The notes: generated by a model from the sequence alone, not told the origin. A DNA stretch of 64,000 nucleotides from Pseudaminobacter soli (ex Li et al. 2025) (GCF_003012705.1 NZ_PXYL01000020.1:1-64000), one strand, 5' to 3'; positions 1 to 8,881 are shown, counted from the stretch's first letter. Program-made: numbers and translations.

Positions 1-373
1 TCGCCTCGATGAGGCTGCGGATCTGCTTCTCCACCTGCACCAGGTCCACCGTCCAGGTCGCGGCATTGGCGCGGCGCTCGCGGTTGAGCCGGTTGCTCTC
101 CTCGGCATAGGCGCGCATCGCCGCCGCCGCTGCCTCCGGCGCCTGTTCCAGTTCGCTACGCGCAATCGTACGCCGGTTTGCACAGGCGCCATTGCTAATG
201 TGGCTGGAGCAGGCGAAGCGGTCGACGCTGCGCAAGGAGTAGGGGTCGCCGCAGCAGCCGCAGCCCCGACAACAGCGACTTCGGCCGCCGCGCGCCGGCC
301 AGACGGTTGCGCTTGTGGTGGGCGCGGACCGCCTCGGTCAGCTTGACGTGCTTTAGGTCAGACACTTTTCCCA
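1..373 (-). pseudogene. Serine recombinase C-terminal relic, frameshifted and cut by the window edge
   Basis: Reading the minus strand from about 373 gives the segment before the zinc ribbon of large serine recombinases (RRPKSLLSGL). After a frame change it gives the ribbon itself: CGCCGDPYSL, then CSSHISNGACANRRTI (about 255-175), then a coiled-coil-like stretch with AYAEESNRLNRERR and VEKQIRSLIEA running off the left edge. This is the order in transposon- or phage-type resolvase/invertase recombinases. The frame break falls between SGL and CGCCG at about 255-265, and no catalytic N-terminal domain lies upstream because a LysR gene begins there. It is therefore a truncated, frameshifted remnant of a mobile element. 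The family call is firm from the zinc-ribbon pattern; which element it came from cannot be told. Confidence 0.72.
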
Positions 374-388
374 TTGGGAATGAATGGG

Positions 389-1285
389 TCACCGGTCCGC
401 TGCGGTCTGTGCGAGAATCCACTTCTTGAACGCGAGCAGCGGCGGATGGGAGGTACGGTCGGACGGCCAGACCAGATAATACTCCTCGGCACTCTTCATC
501 TGGACGTCGAGCGCGCACACGAGCTTGCCGAGGGCAAGTTCTTCCTCGATCAGGAACTTCGGCAGCAACGCCACGCCGACGCCGGCTATGGCCGCCTGCG
601 CGGCGGTTGCGAACTGGTCGAAGAGCATGCCGTGGACCGCGTCCGGCATGACGCCGTTCGTCACCATCCATCTTTCCCAGGCGTCAGGCCGGCTTGCCAG
701 ATGCAACAGCGGCGCCTGGCGCAGGTCCGACGGATCCACGAAATCGAACTGCTTGCGGAGCGCCGGACTGCAGGCCGGCACGACGATTTCGTGGCGAAGC
801 AATGTCAGTTCGCCGCCCGGCCATTCCGGCCGACCGAAGTGGATAGCTGCGTCAACGGGTTCGAGACGGAAATCGAACGCGGTGATCTTCGTGACCAGGT
901 TGACTGTTATGCCTGGGTTCTGGGCAAGGAAATCCGACAGCCGCGGCGCAAGCCAGCGCGTCCCGAAGGTCGGCAGGATCGCAAGGTTCAGCGTTCCTCC
1001 AAACGGATTCGCGCGCAGGTTAAGGGACGCGCTGCTGATCTTGCGAAGTGCATCGCGGATCTCGCGGGCGTAACCCTCGCCGCCGACCGTCAGCTTTATC
1101 GTCTGTTTCTCCCGGTGGAACAGCTCAACGTCAAGTTGCTCCTCGAGCGCGCGGATCTGACGGCTCACCGCGCTCTGGGTGAGATTGAGCTCCTTGGCCG
1201 CGGCCGTGACACTGCCGGTTCGTGCCGCCGACTCAAACGCCGCAAGCAATGGAAGCGAGGGCAAAAAGCGACGCGGTACCTGCAA
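389..1285 (-). CDS. LysR-family transcriptional regulator, GcvA-like
   Basis: 298 aa, normal LysR length. The N-terminal winged HTH (about residues 9-68) has FESAARTGSVTAAAKELNLT followed by QSAVSRQIRALEEQL. The effector domain contains TFGTRWLAPRLSDFL, characteristic of the GcvA-like branch. The start is a TTG codon at 1285 preceded by a strong AGGAGG with 5-nt spacing. It lies 9 bp downstream of the FAD oxidoreductase gene on the same strand, so the two are probably co-transcribed and the regulator may control that enzyme. The effector is unknown. Confidence 0.9.
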   Translation of the reverse strand: MQVPRRFLPSLPLLAAFESAARTGSVTAAAKELNLTQSAVSRQIRALEEQLDVELFHREKQTIKLTVGGEGYAREIRDALRKISSASLNLRANPFGGTLNLAILPTFGTRWLAPRLSDFLAQNPGITVNLVTKITAFDFRLEPVDAAIHFGRPEWPGGELTLLRHEIVVPACSPALRKQFDFVDPSDLRQAPLLHLASRPDAWERWMVTNGVMPDAVHGMLFDQFATAAQAAIAGVGVALLPKFLIEEELALGKLVCALDVQMKSAEEYYLVWPSDRTSHPPLLAFKKWILAQTAADR

Positions 1286-1294
1286 TCAACCCTC

Positions 1295-2578
1295 CTAAAA
1301 CCTGGCCCCGGCCATATGCGCAACCTGGGCGCCGACCTCGTAATAGGCCTCTTTCACCGTTCGTAGCGACTGCGCTTTCGCTTCCGTGACGGGGAGTGGT
1401 AGGTCTTCCTCGTCGATTTGGCCAGCAACATACGAGGCAAGCAGTTTCCCGAAGGCGGTCCCTGGTGCAATACCCCGACCATTGTAGCCGCTGAAACCCA
1501 CCACGTGTTCGTCTAATCTGTGGAAGCGCGGCGCAGCATCAGTGGTCATTCCGATCTTTCCATACCACTCGGCCTCGAATTCGACATCACCAAGCTGAGG
1601 AAACAGTTGTTTCAGCGATCTCTTTGCCCATGCCCTGTGAACCGAGCGGCCCGTGTTACGGAGGGCACCAACACTCCCGAAAACCAAGCGACCCTGTTGG
1701 TCCATCCGGAAGGAGGAAAGAATGTCCTTGGTATCCCAGCAGCCTTCGCGTCCGGGAAGGATCGTCCTCTGTAGATTGTCGGAAAGTGGTGCCGTCGCAA
1801 AGTTGAAATATGGGAGATGAACCTGCTCGTCGCGAACGATTTCCCAGGGGCCAACCGAGTACGCGTCTGTTGCCACGACGACCCATTTTGCTGCAACCGA
1901 TCCCGCACGAGTTCTGACCAGCCAGCCTGCGCCGGACCGCTCTGCTGCAATGACGGGGCTCTGTGTATAGGCCTTGATGCCCTTCTTGATCGCCGCTTTT
2001 GCAAGGCCTCGCACATAGGCGAGCGGCTGAATTGTCCCGGCGCGCGGGTCGAACAGAGCCCCACAGTACGCGGAAGACCCGGTCCGACGTTCTGCTTCTC
2101 CACCATCAAGCAATTCGACCGATACACCCCGGGCACTCCACTGGGCATACCGATCTTTGAGTTCGGAGAGGCCGTTGCTGTTAGCCGCGAGATGGAGTGT
2201 TCCGTTCCTCACAAGCTCACAAGGAATTTCCTCCTCGTCCACAACATCACGAACGAGCTTCGGAGCATCCGACAAGGCCTTCAGGCACCTCTCGCCGTGC
2301 TTCTGTCCGAGGATTCCTAACACGTCGTCGGGCATGATCCACAGACCGGCGTTGACAAGACCGACGTTTCGGCCCGAGCCTCCAAAGCCAATCTCAACGG
2401 CTTCCAGCACGATCGACGTGACATTCAATTTCGCGAGATGAAGAGCCGTCGAGAAACCCGTAAAGCCGCCGCCGACGATGACGACGTCTGCAGAAACACT
2501 TTCGTTCAAAATCGAAGTCAAAGGTGCCTTAGGTGCGGTCTTTTCCCAAAGACCGTGGGATCTAGGGTCGATCTGCAT
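1295..2578 (-). CDS. FAD-dependent oxidoreductase (DAO family, PuuB/DadA-like)
   Basis: About 427 aa. An N-terminal Rossmann FAD motif (VVIVGGGFTGFSTALHLAK) is followed by GFGGSGRNVGLVNAG, the SGRN-G signature of gamma-glutamylputrescine oxidases and related amine/amino-acid oxidases. The C-terminal GFSGYNGRGIAPGTAFGKLL is the second FAD-contacting segment. Family members oxidise a C-N bond and release an imine. The ATG at 2578 (MQIDPRSHGLW) is chosen because homology-like sequence begins just after it; an upstream ATG at 2665 would add 29 unlike residues. A GcvA-like LysR gene follows directly. Substrate unknown: a polyamine conjugate or amino acid is plausible. Confidence 0.85.
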   Translation of the reverse strand: MQIDPRSHGLWEKTAPKAPLTSILNESVSADVVIVGGGFTGFSTALHLAKLNVTSIVLEAVEIGFGGSGRNVGLVNAGLWIMPDDVLGILGQKHGERCLKALSDAPKLVRDVVDEEEIPCELVRNGTLHLAANSNGLSELKDRYAQWSARGVSVELLDGGEAERRTGSSAYCGALFDPRAGTIQPLAYVRGLAKAAIKKGIKAYTQSPVIAAERSGAGWLVRTRAGSVAAKWVVVATDAYSVGPWEIVRDEQVHLPYFNFATAPLSDNLQRTILPGREGCWDTKDILSSFRMDQQGRLVFGSVGALRNTGRSVHRAWAKRSLKQLFPQLGDVEFEAEWYGKIGMTTDAAPRFHRLDEHVVGFSGYNGRGIAPGTAFGKLLASYVAGQIDEEDLPLPVTEAKAQSLRTVKEAYYEVGAQVAHMAGARF

Positions 2579-2911
2579 TCGCTCAACTCTGTTTCGGAGA
2601 TTTAAATACAAAGCAGGATATCGGTTAGCCACAGATTGCATATGAAGACATTTGAAAGAGGTCATTCCGGCACGGAATAGGCCTGTTACCTGATCGAGAG
2701 CCGACCCAATTGCATGAGGTCACGCTCCGTACGGAAGCCATCAATTACATGACGATCTTCGCTATCAGTCTGGTCTGATCGTTCAGCGCCGGCGCAGTAA
2801 TCCAGAGGTTTGGCTGGGAGACAATGAACGCCGCCTTGATGCCTCAACAGGCTGGGCGGCTATGCAGCCGCTGACAATGAGATTGATCGTTGCGTGCCCG
2901 AAATCCGCCTC
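2579..2911. other. Intergenic stretch without a recognised gene
   Basis: About 330 bp between the start of the FAD oxidoreductase gene and the stop of the next LysR gene, both on the minus strand. It should carry the oxidoreductase promoter and the end of the LysR transcript. I see no convincing ORF, clear terminator or repeat in it. Confidence 0.5.
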
Positions 2912-3802
2912 TCAGATTGACGACTTCGATAGTTCATTCTGAAGAAATTCGATGAAATGATCGATAATGCCGGATTTCACTGCCATTCTCGGCCGTATGA
3001 GCCAGATATTGAACGTGATTACCGGTTCGAACTGCCGGACAACCAAACTGTCGCCGCCACATCCCGCCGCGCTGATCGGATCCACCACCGAAACACCGGC
3101 ACCCAGGGATACAAAGGTACAGGCGGTCTCTGACTGTCCGGTTTCGATTTGCATTTTGCGCGGAAGCTGCAGGTCGTCGAATATCTTGTCGATCAGCATG
3201 CGTGACTGGTCCTGAGGCCCGAGCGAGATAAAGGGCTCCCCTGCAATATCCCGTGCATTGATGATCTCCTTTTCCGCAAGCGGATGGCCGACGGGCAAGA
3301 TGCATACAGCTCGCAAATTCTTTAGTGGAATGCTCTCGATCTCATCCCGGTCCCCCGGAATGAAGCTGATGCCGAAATCCAGCTGACGGCTTGCGACGGC
3401 GTCGATCAGACTTCTTGAAATCATGCTCTGCAAGTGAAAGACCACATTTGGCCGCTGCTGCGCATAGTCGGCGACGATTTTTGGGAGATCACGGCGCGCG
3501 ATGGCGGGGAATGCCCCGATCGTCAACGCTCCCCATTTCTGATCTCTGAGGGCCGTAGCGACCCGGGCAACTCGGTTGACGCTGGCAAACATGGCTTCAA
3601 CCTCGACCAGAAGGGCTTCTGCTTCCCGCGTGTGATGCAATCTCTTGCCCTTGCGCTCAAAAAGCGGAAAGCCGCAATAGAGCTCCAGCTGATTGATCAA
3701 TTGGCTGACAGCTGGCTGGGAAACGCAGAGCAGCTCGGCAGCGCGACTGACGCTCCCCATCGCCATCACAGCCTTGAAAGCTTCGAGCTGCCTGATGTAC
3801 AC
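2912..3802 (-). CDS. LysR-family regulator of the adjacent ABC/catabolic operon
   Basis: 296 aa from a GTG start at 3802. This start is chosen because AAGGAGG lies just upstream (about 3807-3814); the ATG at 3823 would place that ribosome binding site inside the coding region, and VYIRQLEAFKAV is the usual LysR N-terminus. The HTH spans about residues 1-60 (SVSRAAELLCVSQPAVSQLI). A periplasmic-binding-like effector domain follows, with GHPLAEKE and LGAGVSVVDP, the latter shared with NocR/OccR-type regulators. The gene is divergent from the amino-acid-type ABC operon starting at 3910 and is its likely regulator. The ligand is probably the transported compound or a metabolite of it (inference). 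Confidence 0.9.
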   Translation of the reverse strand: MYIRQLEAFKAVMAMGSVSRAAELLCVSQPAVSQLINQLELYCGFPLFERKGKRLHHTREAEALLVEVEAMFASVNRVARVATALRDQKWGALTIGAFPAIARRDLPKIVADYAQQRPNVVFHLQSMISRSLIDAVASRQLDFGISFIPGDRDEIESIPLKNLRAVCILPVGHPLAEKEIINARDIAGEPFISLGPQDQSRMLIDKIFDDLQLPRKMQIETGQSETACTFVSLGAGVSVVDPISAAGCGGDSLVVRQFEPVITFNIWLIRPRMAVKSGIIDHFIEFLQNELSKSSI

Positions 3803-3823
3803 CGCTTCCTCCTTATAAGGCAA

Positions 3824-3848
3824 ACTTATGTTAATCTAAGAAATAAGT
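3824..3848. promoter_or_regulatory. Candidate LysR operator in the divergent promoter
   Basis: Two nested dyads sit between the divergent LysR and binding-protein genes. CTTA-N8-TAAG at 3825-3840 fits the T-N11-A rule for LysR boxes. ACTTAT at 3824-3829 pairs with ATAAGT at 3843-3848. The region is AT-rich, unlike the flanking coding DNA. Seen directly; binding is inferred from position. Confidence 0.45.
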
Positions 3849-3909
3849 ATTATGAATTATATTCTGTTTGTCTATAGAGTCCTGTCGAATGAAAAAACGG
3901 GGAATTTCA

Positions 3910-4743
3910 ATGATCATGAGTTCACTCATCAAGCTTTCGCTTGCAGCGGCGATTTCGGGAATTGCGGTTGGCGCCACTGCCCGAGCGGATCAGCTCGACG
4001 ATATCAAGGCACGAGGCAAGCTGATTGTCGGTATCAAGAATGACTACGTGCCCTTTGGCTTTCTAACCAAGGACGACCAACTGAAAGGATTCGAAATCGA
4101 TCTGGCGAAATTTGTTGCCGGAGCGCTTGTCGGCTCGGAGGGCGATATCGAGTTGGTCCCAGTGGTGGCCTCGAACCGTATCGAGTTATTGAATGCCGGA
4201 AGAATCGATTTGATCCTGGCGACGCTTGGCAAGAATGCGGAGCGCGCCAAAGTCCTCGACTTCACTGAAGAATACTACAACATGGCCGGCGTGGTCCTGA
4301 TGGCGCCGAAAGAGACGACCATTTCCAAGTGGGAAGACGTGCGCGGCCTGAAATTGTGCGGCATGCAGGGCAATCTTTATAATCGCGCACTGACGGGGAC
4401 CTATGGCGCCCAGACGGTGCTGTTTACCGGAACCGCCGACATGTTCAAAGCTTTCCAGGACGGCCGTTGCGCCGGCTTGGCCTTTGACGGGCCCATATTG
4501 CAGCAAAAGCTCTCCGACCCGGAATGGGGCAAGAAGTATAAGATCGCGCTCGATACGTTCAACTACATCCCGATCGCAGGCGGTGTGCGCAAGAATGAGC
4601 CGCGCTTTCTGGAGGCTGTGAACAAGGCCATTCTTGCCGCTGAAGCGGCGGGGATTCTGGTCGAGGCCGAAAAGGCTTATAACATGGGCGAAACGGAATA
4701 TGTCGCCAAGCGCGCTGCGGACGCCAAGGCGGCCGGATATTGA
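3910..4743 (+). CDS. ABC transporter substrate-binding protein (polar amino acid type)
   Basis: 277 aa periplasmic binding protein of the SBP_bac_3 type. A signal peptide covers about residues 1-26 (cleavage after ATARA). The mature domain begins DQLDDIKARGKLIVGIKNDY and continues [20 protein letters not shown], the usual N-lobe ligand-contact region. The start at 3910 follows GGGGA with 7-nt spacing; upstream in-frame ATGs lack a ribosome binding site. It heads an operon with two permeases and an ATPase, and presumably delivers an amino acid or derivative to them. Specificity cannot be read from sequence. Confidence 0.92.
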   Translation: MIMSSLIKLSLAAAISGIAVGATARADQLDDIKARGKLIVGIKNDYVPFGFLTKDDQLKGFEIDLAKFVAGALVGSEGDIELVPVVASNRIELLNAGRIDLILATLGKNAERAKVLDFTEEYYNMAGVVLMAPKETTISKWEDVRGLKLCGMQGNLYNRALTGTYGAQTVLFTGTADMFKAFQDGRCAGLAFDGPILQQKLSDPEWGKKYKIALDTFNYIPIAGGVRKNEPRFLEAVNKAILAAEAAGILVEAEKAYNMGETEYVAKRAADAKAAGY

Positions 4744-4876
4744 TTGACAGATATCGGGGACAAAGTGACCGGTTGTGGTAGGCGGGCAAGAGCGTCCGCC
4801 GCCGTCAACCAGCAACCCGGTTGCGATGTGGTCCGACTTGCAGCCGCAGAATCCGAGCAAACACCGGAACTAAATA
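4744..4876 (+). other. Intercistronic GC-rich hairpin region
   Basis: The 133-bp gap between the binding-protein and first permease genes contains GGCGG/CCGCC pairing near 4781-4800 flanked by ACCGGTTG and CAACCCGGT. Such hairpins after binding-protein genes commonly stabilise the upstream message so that it is in excess over the permeases; that role here is inference. Confidence 0.35.
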
Positions 4877-5602
4877 ATGCTATTCAGTCTTGATTTTGAA
4901 TGGCTGGCAGACCCGCTTTATCAAGACTGGCTGCTGGAAGGGCTTGGCACGACCCTTGCCATAACTGGCGTCGGCACCATCCTGATGCTGATCATCGGTG
5001 TTGTTGGCGCGGCAATTATTCATTTCAACATTCCGGTCGCCAAGCCGTTGACGATCATCATGATCGATCTGTTCAGAAATACGCCGCCGCTTGTGCAACT
5101 GCTCTTCCTGTATTTCATGCTGTCCGATCTCGGCATGTCTTACACCGATGCCACGACTGGCGAACGGATACCTCTCTTGTCCGGGTTTGCCTGCGTCGTG
5201 ATATCTCTGGCGCTATATAATGGCTCCATCGCCATCGAAGTTATCCGCTCAGGAATAAATTCGGTACCGCGCCAGACGGTCGAGGGCGGCATAAGCCTCG
5301 GCTATAGCCGTGCACAGATTTTCCGCTGGATCGAACTGCCGATTGCTCTGCGGCTGACCATTCCGAATATGACCAGCAATGTCGTCAGCTTAATCAAGAC
5401 CTCGGCCCAGGCCGCGCTCGTCGCAGTAACCGACGTCATGTTCTACGCAACCCAGATCACGCTGGAGACCTTCCTCAATCTCGAAGTGATGATCGTGCTC
5501 TGGCTGATCTATCTCGTCATAACCACACTGGTCGTCCTGCTCGCAAAACAGCTCGCAAAGGCTTTGACTATTCCTGGATTTGGCGCGGGAGCAATGAAAT
5601 GA
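4877..5602 (+). CDS. ABC transporter permease, HisM/GlnP family, first of two
   Basis: 241 aa integral membrane protein with the His/Glu/Gln/Arg/opine permease fold. Several hydrophobic spans are visible (for example VGTILMLIIGVVGAAII), as is the family segment LFRNTPPLVQLLFLYF. The EAA-like loop for contact with the ATPase (VEGGISLGYSRAQIFRWIELP) lies near residues 135-155. It overlaps the next permease gene by 4 bp (ATGA), so the two are translationally coupled and form a heterodimeric channel with it. Confidence 0.92.
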   Translation: MLFSLDFEWLADPLYQDWLLEGLGTTLAITGVGTILMLIIGVVGAAIIHFNIPVAKPLTIIMIDLFRNTPPLVQLLFLYFMLSDLGMSYTDATTGERIPLLSGFACVVISLALYNGSIAIEVIRSGINSVPRQTVEGGISLGYSRAQIFRWIELPIALRLTIPNMTSNVVSLIKTSAQAALVAVTDVMFYATQITLETFLNLEVMIVLWLIYLVITTLVVLLAKQLAKALTIPGFGAGAMK

Positions 5603-6399
5603 GCAAAGAAACCACTTCTGCTACATTCGGCTTCTTTGGTGTTGTCGCCGCCCTGCTGGCCGTCCTCCTCACCCTTTACGGACAGGGAACAGGCGAGGCA
5701 TTGCGGGTTCTTTTTGACCGCTCTTCTCTCCTCCTCACCGGCAGCTCCAACTTCTCCGGCTTCGGCGGCGGCTTTTCCGCCAATGTGATCATTAGCGTCC
5801 TTTCCATGGCGATAGCGCTCGTTTGCGGCTTCTTTCTAGGGGGCGCGATGGTTTCCCCGAATGCGATGGTCAGAAGCGTCGCCGTCGTGTTCATGAATCT
5901 GCTGCGCAGTTCTCCATGGCTGGTGGTGCTCTATGCGATGCTCTACCTGCTGCCATTCAATGTGAGCATCTTCGGCCATCACATTTTCGTCTCGCCGTTT
6001 CTCAAGGCTGTCATCGGCCTGTCATTCCCTGTGACCGCCTATATCGCGGAAGCCTTTCGCAACGGCATACATGCCGTGCCGGACGGCCAGTGGGAGTCCG
6101 CGCGCGCACTCGGTTATCGCCGCGGCCAGATTCTGCGCCTCATCATTCTGCCTCAGGCATTCCCGCTGATGCTCCCGAACCTGATGACCACCTATGCGAT
6201 GCTCTTCATCGGCACTAGCCTTGTCGTGGTCACCGGGACATCCGATGTGCTTTCGATCGGCAAGACGGTCATTGCCAGCGACGGCGACGACTATGCCGCG
6301 GCCGTCTATCTCTACATCCTCCTGCTGTTTTTTCTTTTCGCCTATCCCTTGGCGACCTGGACGCGCGCCCTTGAGCGCAGCCTGAGCAAAGGCAAGTGA
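5599..6399 (+). CDS. ABC transporter permease, HisM/GlnP family, second of two
   Basis: 266 aa inner-membrane permease. It carries LLRSSPWLVVLYAMLY and the EAA loop SARALGYRRGQILRLIILPQ, which docks the ATPase. The N-terminal hydrophobic span is followed by a longer serine/glycine-rich periplasmic stretch (SNFSGFGGGFSANV). It starts inside the stop of the preceding permease gene and ends 1 bp before the ATPase gene, so the transporter genes form one tight operon. Confidence 0.92.
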   Translation: MSKETTSATFGFFGVVAALLAVLLTLYGQGTGEALRVLFDRSSLLLTGSSNFSGFGGGFSANVIISVLSMAIALVCGFFLGGAMVSPNAMVRSVAVVFMNLLRSSPWLVVLYAMLYLLPFNVSIFGHHIFVSPFLKAVIGLSFPVTAYIAEAFRNGIHAVPDGQWESARALGYRRGQILRLIILPQAFPLMLPNLMTTYAMLFIGTSLVVVTGTSDVLSIGKTVIASDGDDYAAAVYLYILLLFFLFAYPLATWTRALERSLSKGK

Positions 6400-6400
6400 C

Positions 6401-7153
6401 ATGAATACACCACCTTGCAAGCCCTTCATCGAAGTTGCGAACATCTACAAGAGCTACGGGTCAATCGCCGTGCTCAAGGGAATTTCGATGACCATTCAGG
6501 CTGGTGACGTCGCCTGTATTATCGGCCCGTCCGGCTCGGGCAAATCGACACTGTTACGTTGCCTCAACGGTTTGGTATCCGTCGATCGTGGCACGATCCG
6601 GGTGGACGATTTCTCCGTTGAGCTCCTGCAATCCGAAAAGGAGCTGGTTCCATTGCGCCACAAAGTGTCGATGGTGTTCCAGCAATACAACCTGTTTCCG
6701 CACAAGACGGTCCTGCAGAATATCATGATGGCGCCGATCCAGGTGCTGGGCCACAACAAACAGGACGTGCACGAACGCGCGGTGAAGCTCCTCGCCAAGG
6801 TTCAGTTGTCCGGTAAGGAAAACGCCTATCCGGGCGAACTGTCAGGCGGTCAGCAGCAACGGGTTGCTATCGCCCGCGCTCTGGCCATGCAGCCGGAAAT
6901 CATTCTTTTCGACGAGGTCACTGCCGCGCTCGATCCAGAGATGGTCCAGGAAGTGCTCAACGTTATCCGCGATCTGGCCTCAGAGGGCATGACCTGCGTG
7001 CTGGTGACTCATGAAATGCGCTTTGCGCAGCAAGTCGCCGATCAGGTGTTTTTTACCGATGGCGGCGTGATGGTCGAACACGGTGCGCCGGACCGGTTCT
7101 TTAACAATCCGTCCGATCCGCGCCTGAAATCATTCTTGGCGAAAGTCTTGTGA
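6401..7153 (+). CDS. ABC transporter ATP-binding protein, amino acid type
   Basis: 250 aa nucleotide-binding subunit. Walker A is GPSGSGKSTLLRC (about residues 43-55), the Q-loop is VFQQYNLFPH, the signature is LSGGQQQRVAIARAL, Walker B is ILFDEVTAAL and the switch histidine is in LVTHEMRFA. Walker B reads DEVTAALD where DEPTSALD is usual, a tolerated variant. It powers import by the two permeases upstream. The start at 6401 lies 1 bp after the permease stop. Confidence 0.93.
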   Translation: MNTPPCKPFIEVANIYKSYGSIAVLKGISMTIQAGDVACIIGPSGSGKSTLLRCLNGLVSVDRGTIRVDDFSVELLQSEKELVPLRHKVSMVFQQYNLFPHKTVLQNIMMAPIQVLGHNKQDVHERAVKLLAKVQLSGKENAYPGELSGGQQQRVAIARALAMQPEIILFDEVTAALDPEMVQEVLNVIRDLASEGMTCVLVTHEMRFAQQVADQVFFTDGGVMVEHGAPDRFFNNPSDPRLKSFLAKVL

Positions 7154-7174
7154 TCGTCGTTGGAGGAAGACTTA

Positions 7175-8197
7175 ATGCGGACCTACAAAATCCTGGTGCC
7201 GGATGCTCATTTACGGGACCTTTCCATCGAAAGCGCGATTTCCGGGGAACATTTTGAGTACCTGATCTATGATGAGACCGATCCGAGGGCGATTCCCGAA
7301 CAACACTGGCGAGAGTGCGACGGAATTCTTGTCTGGCATCGCATGCGGATTGCACCCGACACGGTCGCTTTGCTCGATAAGTGCAAACTGATCGTCCGGG
7401 TCGGCGTCGGCTTCGACAATGTTGATGTCGATGCGTGCCGCAAGGCAGGTATCGCGGTCTCCAATGTGCCGAATTACGGGACCACGGAAGTCGCGGATCA
7501 TGCCATCGCCATGCTGCTCTATCTGACCCGTGGCCTCGGCACATATGAAAGGCGTCTCAAGGCTGATCTGGTCCGGGGGTTCGTGGCTGAAAATGCGCCG
7601 GTCGTGCGGCGCATTCGCGGACTGACATTCGGCGCCATCGGTCTCGGTCGTATCGGTACGTCCATCGCGCGCCGAGCGGCGGCACTGGATATGGACGTTA
7701 TCTACTACGACCCCTATCTGCCCGAAGGGCACGAACTTGGCTTGGGCATTGCACGCAAGCAATCGCTCGAGGAACTGGTCGCTCAGTCCGACATCGTCAG
7801 CCTGCATGTACCGCTGAGCACTGCGACGCGGGCGATGATCAACGACGCATTGCTGGCCCAATTTCGCGACGACAGCATCCTGATCAATATTGCCCGCGGC
7901 GGTCTCCTCGATATCGACGCGCTCTACCGGTCGCTGAAGAGCGGCAAGCTCGCCGCAGCGGGGCTGGATGTGCTGCCTGTCGAGCCGCCATCGCCGTCGC
8001 CGGCCTTGCTCGAAGCTTGGCGCAATGACGAAGACTGGCTTGCTGGACGGTTGATCGTCTCCCCGCATGCCGCGTTCTATTCCGCCGCCGGCTATGTCGA
8101 TATGCGCACGTTCTCTGCGGAAATCCTGATGGATTTCCTTCTGTGCAACAAGGTTCGAAACAACGTCAATCCCGGATGGGAAAACCACCGTCACTGA
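7175..8197 (+). CDS. D-isomer-specific 2-hydroxyacid dehydrogenase (CtBP-like)
   Basis: 340 aa. The NAD-binding Rossmann motif is FGAIGLGRIGTSIARRAA. Catalytic-type residues are in NIARGG (Arg), PVEPPSP (Glu) and VSPHAAFYS (His), in the usual order. NVPNYGTTEVADHAIAMLL is the family hallmark. The ATG at 7175 is preferred because GGAGGA lies 8 nt upstream; a TTG at 7160 would swallow that site. The enzyme interconverts a 2-oxoacid and a D-2-hydroxyacid with NAD(P)H. It follows the importer ATPase by 21 bp and probably acts on a breakdown product of the imported compound (inference). Confidence 0.9.
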   Translation: MRTYKILVPDAHLRDLSIESAISGEHFEYLIYDETDPRAIPEQHWRECDGILVWHRMRIAPDTVALLDKCKLIVRVGVGFDNVDVDACRKAGIAVSNVPNYGTTEVADHAIAMLLYLTRGLGTYERRLKADLVRGFVAENAPVVRRIRGLTFGAIGLGRIGTSIARRAAALDMDVIYYDPYLPEGHELGLGIARKQSLEELVAQSDIVSLHVPLSTATRAMINDALLAQFRDDSILINIARGGLLDIDALYRSLKSGKLAAAGLDVLPVEPPSPSPALLEAWRNDEDWLAGRLIVSPHAAFYSAAGYVDMRTFSAEILMDFLLCNKVRNNVNPGWENHRH

Positions 8198-8224
8198 GTT
8201 CAGTGCGTCAAGGAGTGTGCCAAC

Positions 8225-8881
8225 ATGGCATTTCAAAGAGTAAACGCCCCGTTCAGAAAACTGTCGGACGCTGAACTGGATGCGTGGCGCGCTATTCCTC
8301 CGGCGGTCGCTTCCGATTGCCTCAATCGCACCCAGGCGATGAGTGCGGTAATCAAGCCGGTTTCGAGCGGCATCACGCTCTGCGGTCAAGCGCGTACGGT
8401 GACGGCCATGGCGGGCGATTGCGGCAGCATTTGCGAACTGATCGGCATTGCTGAACAGGGCGAGGTGATTGTTGTCGACGCCGGCGGCGTGGAGGACACC
8501 GCCGTGTGGGGTGGCATCATGACGGCTGAGGCCGCCCACAGGCAACTGGGGGGCGCTGTGGTCTTCGGCGCGATCCGTGATGTTGAAGAGGTGCGTCAGC
8601 TCAGTTTCAACATTTTCTGCAAGTCTGTGGTTCCGCGCGGACCGCATCACGGTTTCGGCGGCATTATCGATGCCGCGATCTCGGTGGCCGGCGCGGTGGT
8701 GCGCCCGGGCGACATCGTACTCGGCAATGATGATGGCGTGGTGATCGTCCCGCTTGAGCGGGCCGAGGACATACTGGCAGCGGCTGAGGCTCATCTCATT
8801 AAGGAAAAGGCGTGGCTGGAAGGCATTCGCAACGGCCGTACCATCCAGCAGATTTTCAACATGCCGACCTCTGCGCAGTAA
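8225..8881 (+). CDS. RraA-like protein (4-hydroxy-4-methyl-2-oxoglutarate aldolase family)
   Basis: 218 aa of the RraA/HMG-aldolase fold. Visible hallmarks are AIPPAVASDCLNRT near the N-terminus, VVVDAGGVEDTAVWGGI, VVFGAIRDVEEVR with the conserved Arg-Asp, and VRPGDIVLGNDDGVVIVP near residue 160. Members include class II pyruvate aldolases and oxaloacetate decarboxylases as well as the RNase E regulator RraA. In a catabolic operon between a 2-hydroxyacid dehydrogenase and a cyclodeaminase homologue, an aldolase or decarboxylase role is more likely. Exact substrate unknown. Confidence 0.88.
   Translation: MAFQRVNAPFRKLSDAELDAWRAIPPAVASDCLNRTQAMSAVIKPVSSGITLCGQARTVTAMAGDCGSICELIGIAEQGEVIVVDAGGVEDTAVWGGIMTAEAAHRQLGGAVVFGAIRDVEEVRQLSFNIFCKSVVPRGPHHGFGGIIDAAISVAGAVVRPGDIVLGNDDGVVIVPLERAEDILAAAEAHLIKEKAWLEGIRNGRTIQQIFNMPTSAQ

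Noticed and set aside
7211-8794. 527-codon open frame on the minus strand
   Set aside because: It is antisense to two well-supported genes (hydroxyacid dehydrogenase and RraA-like), has no domain, and reflects GC-rich third-position bias.
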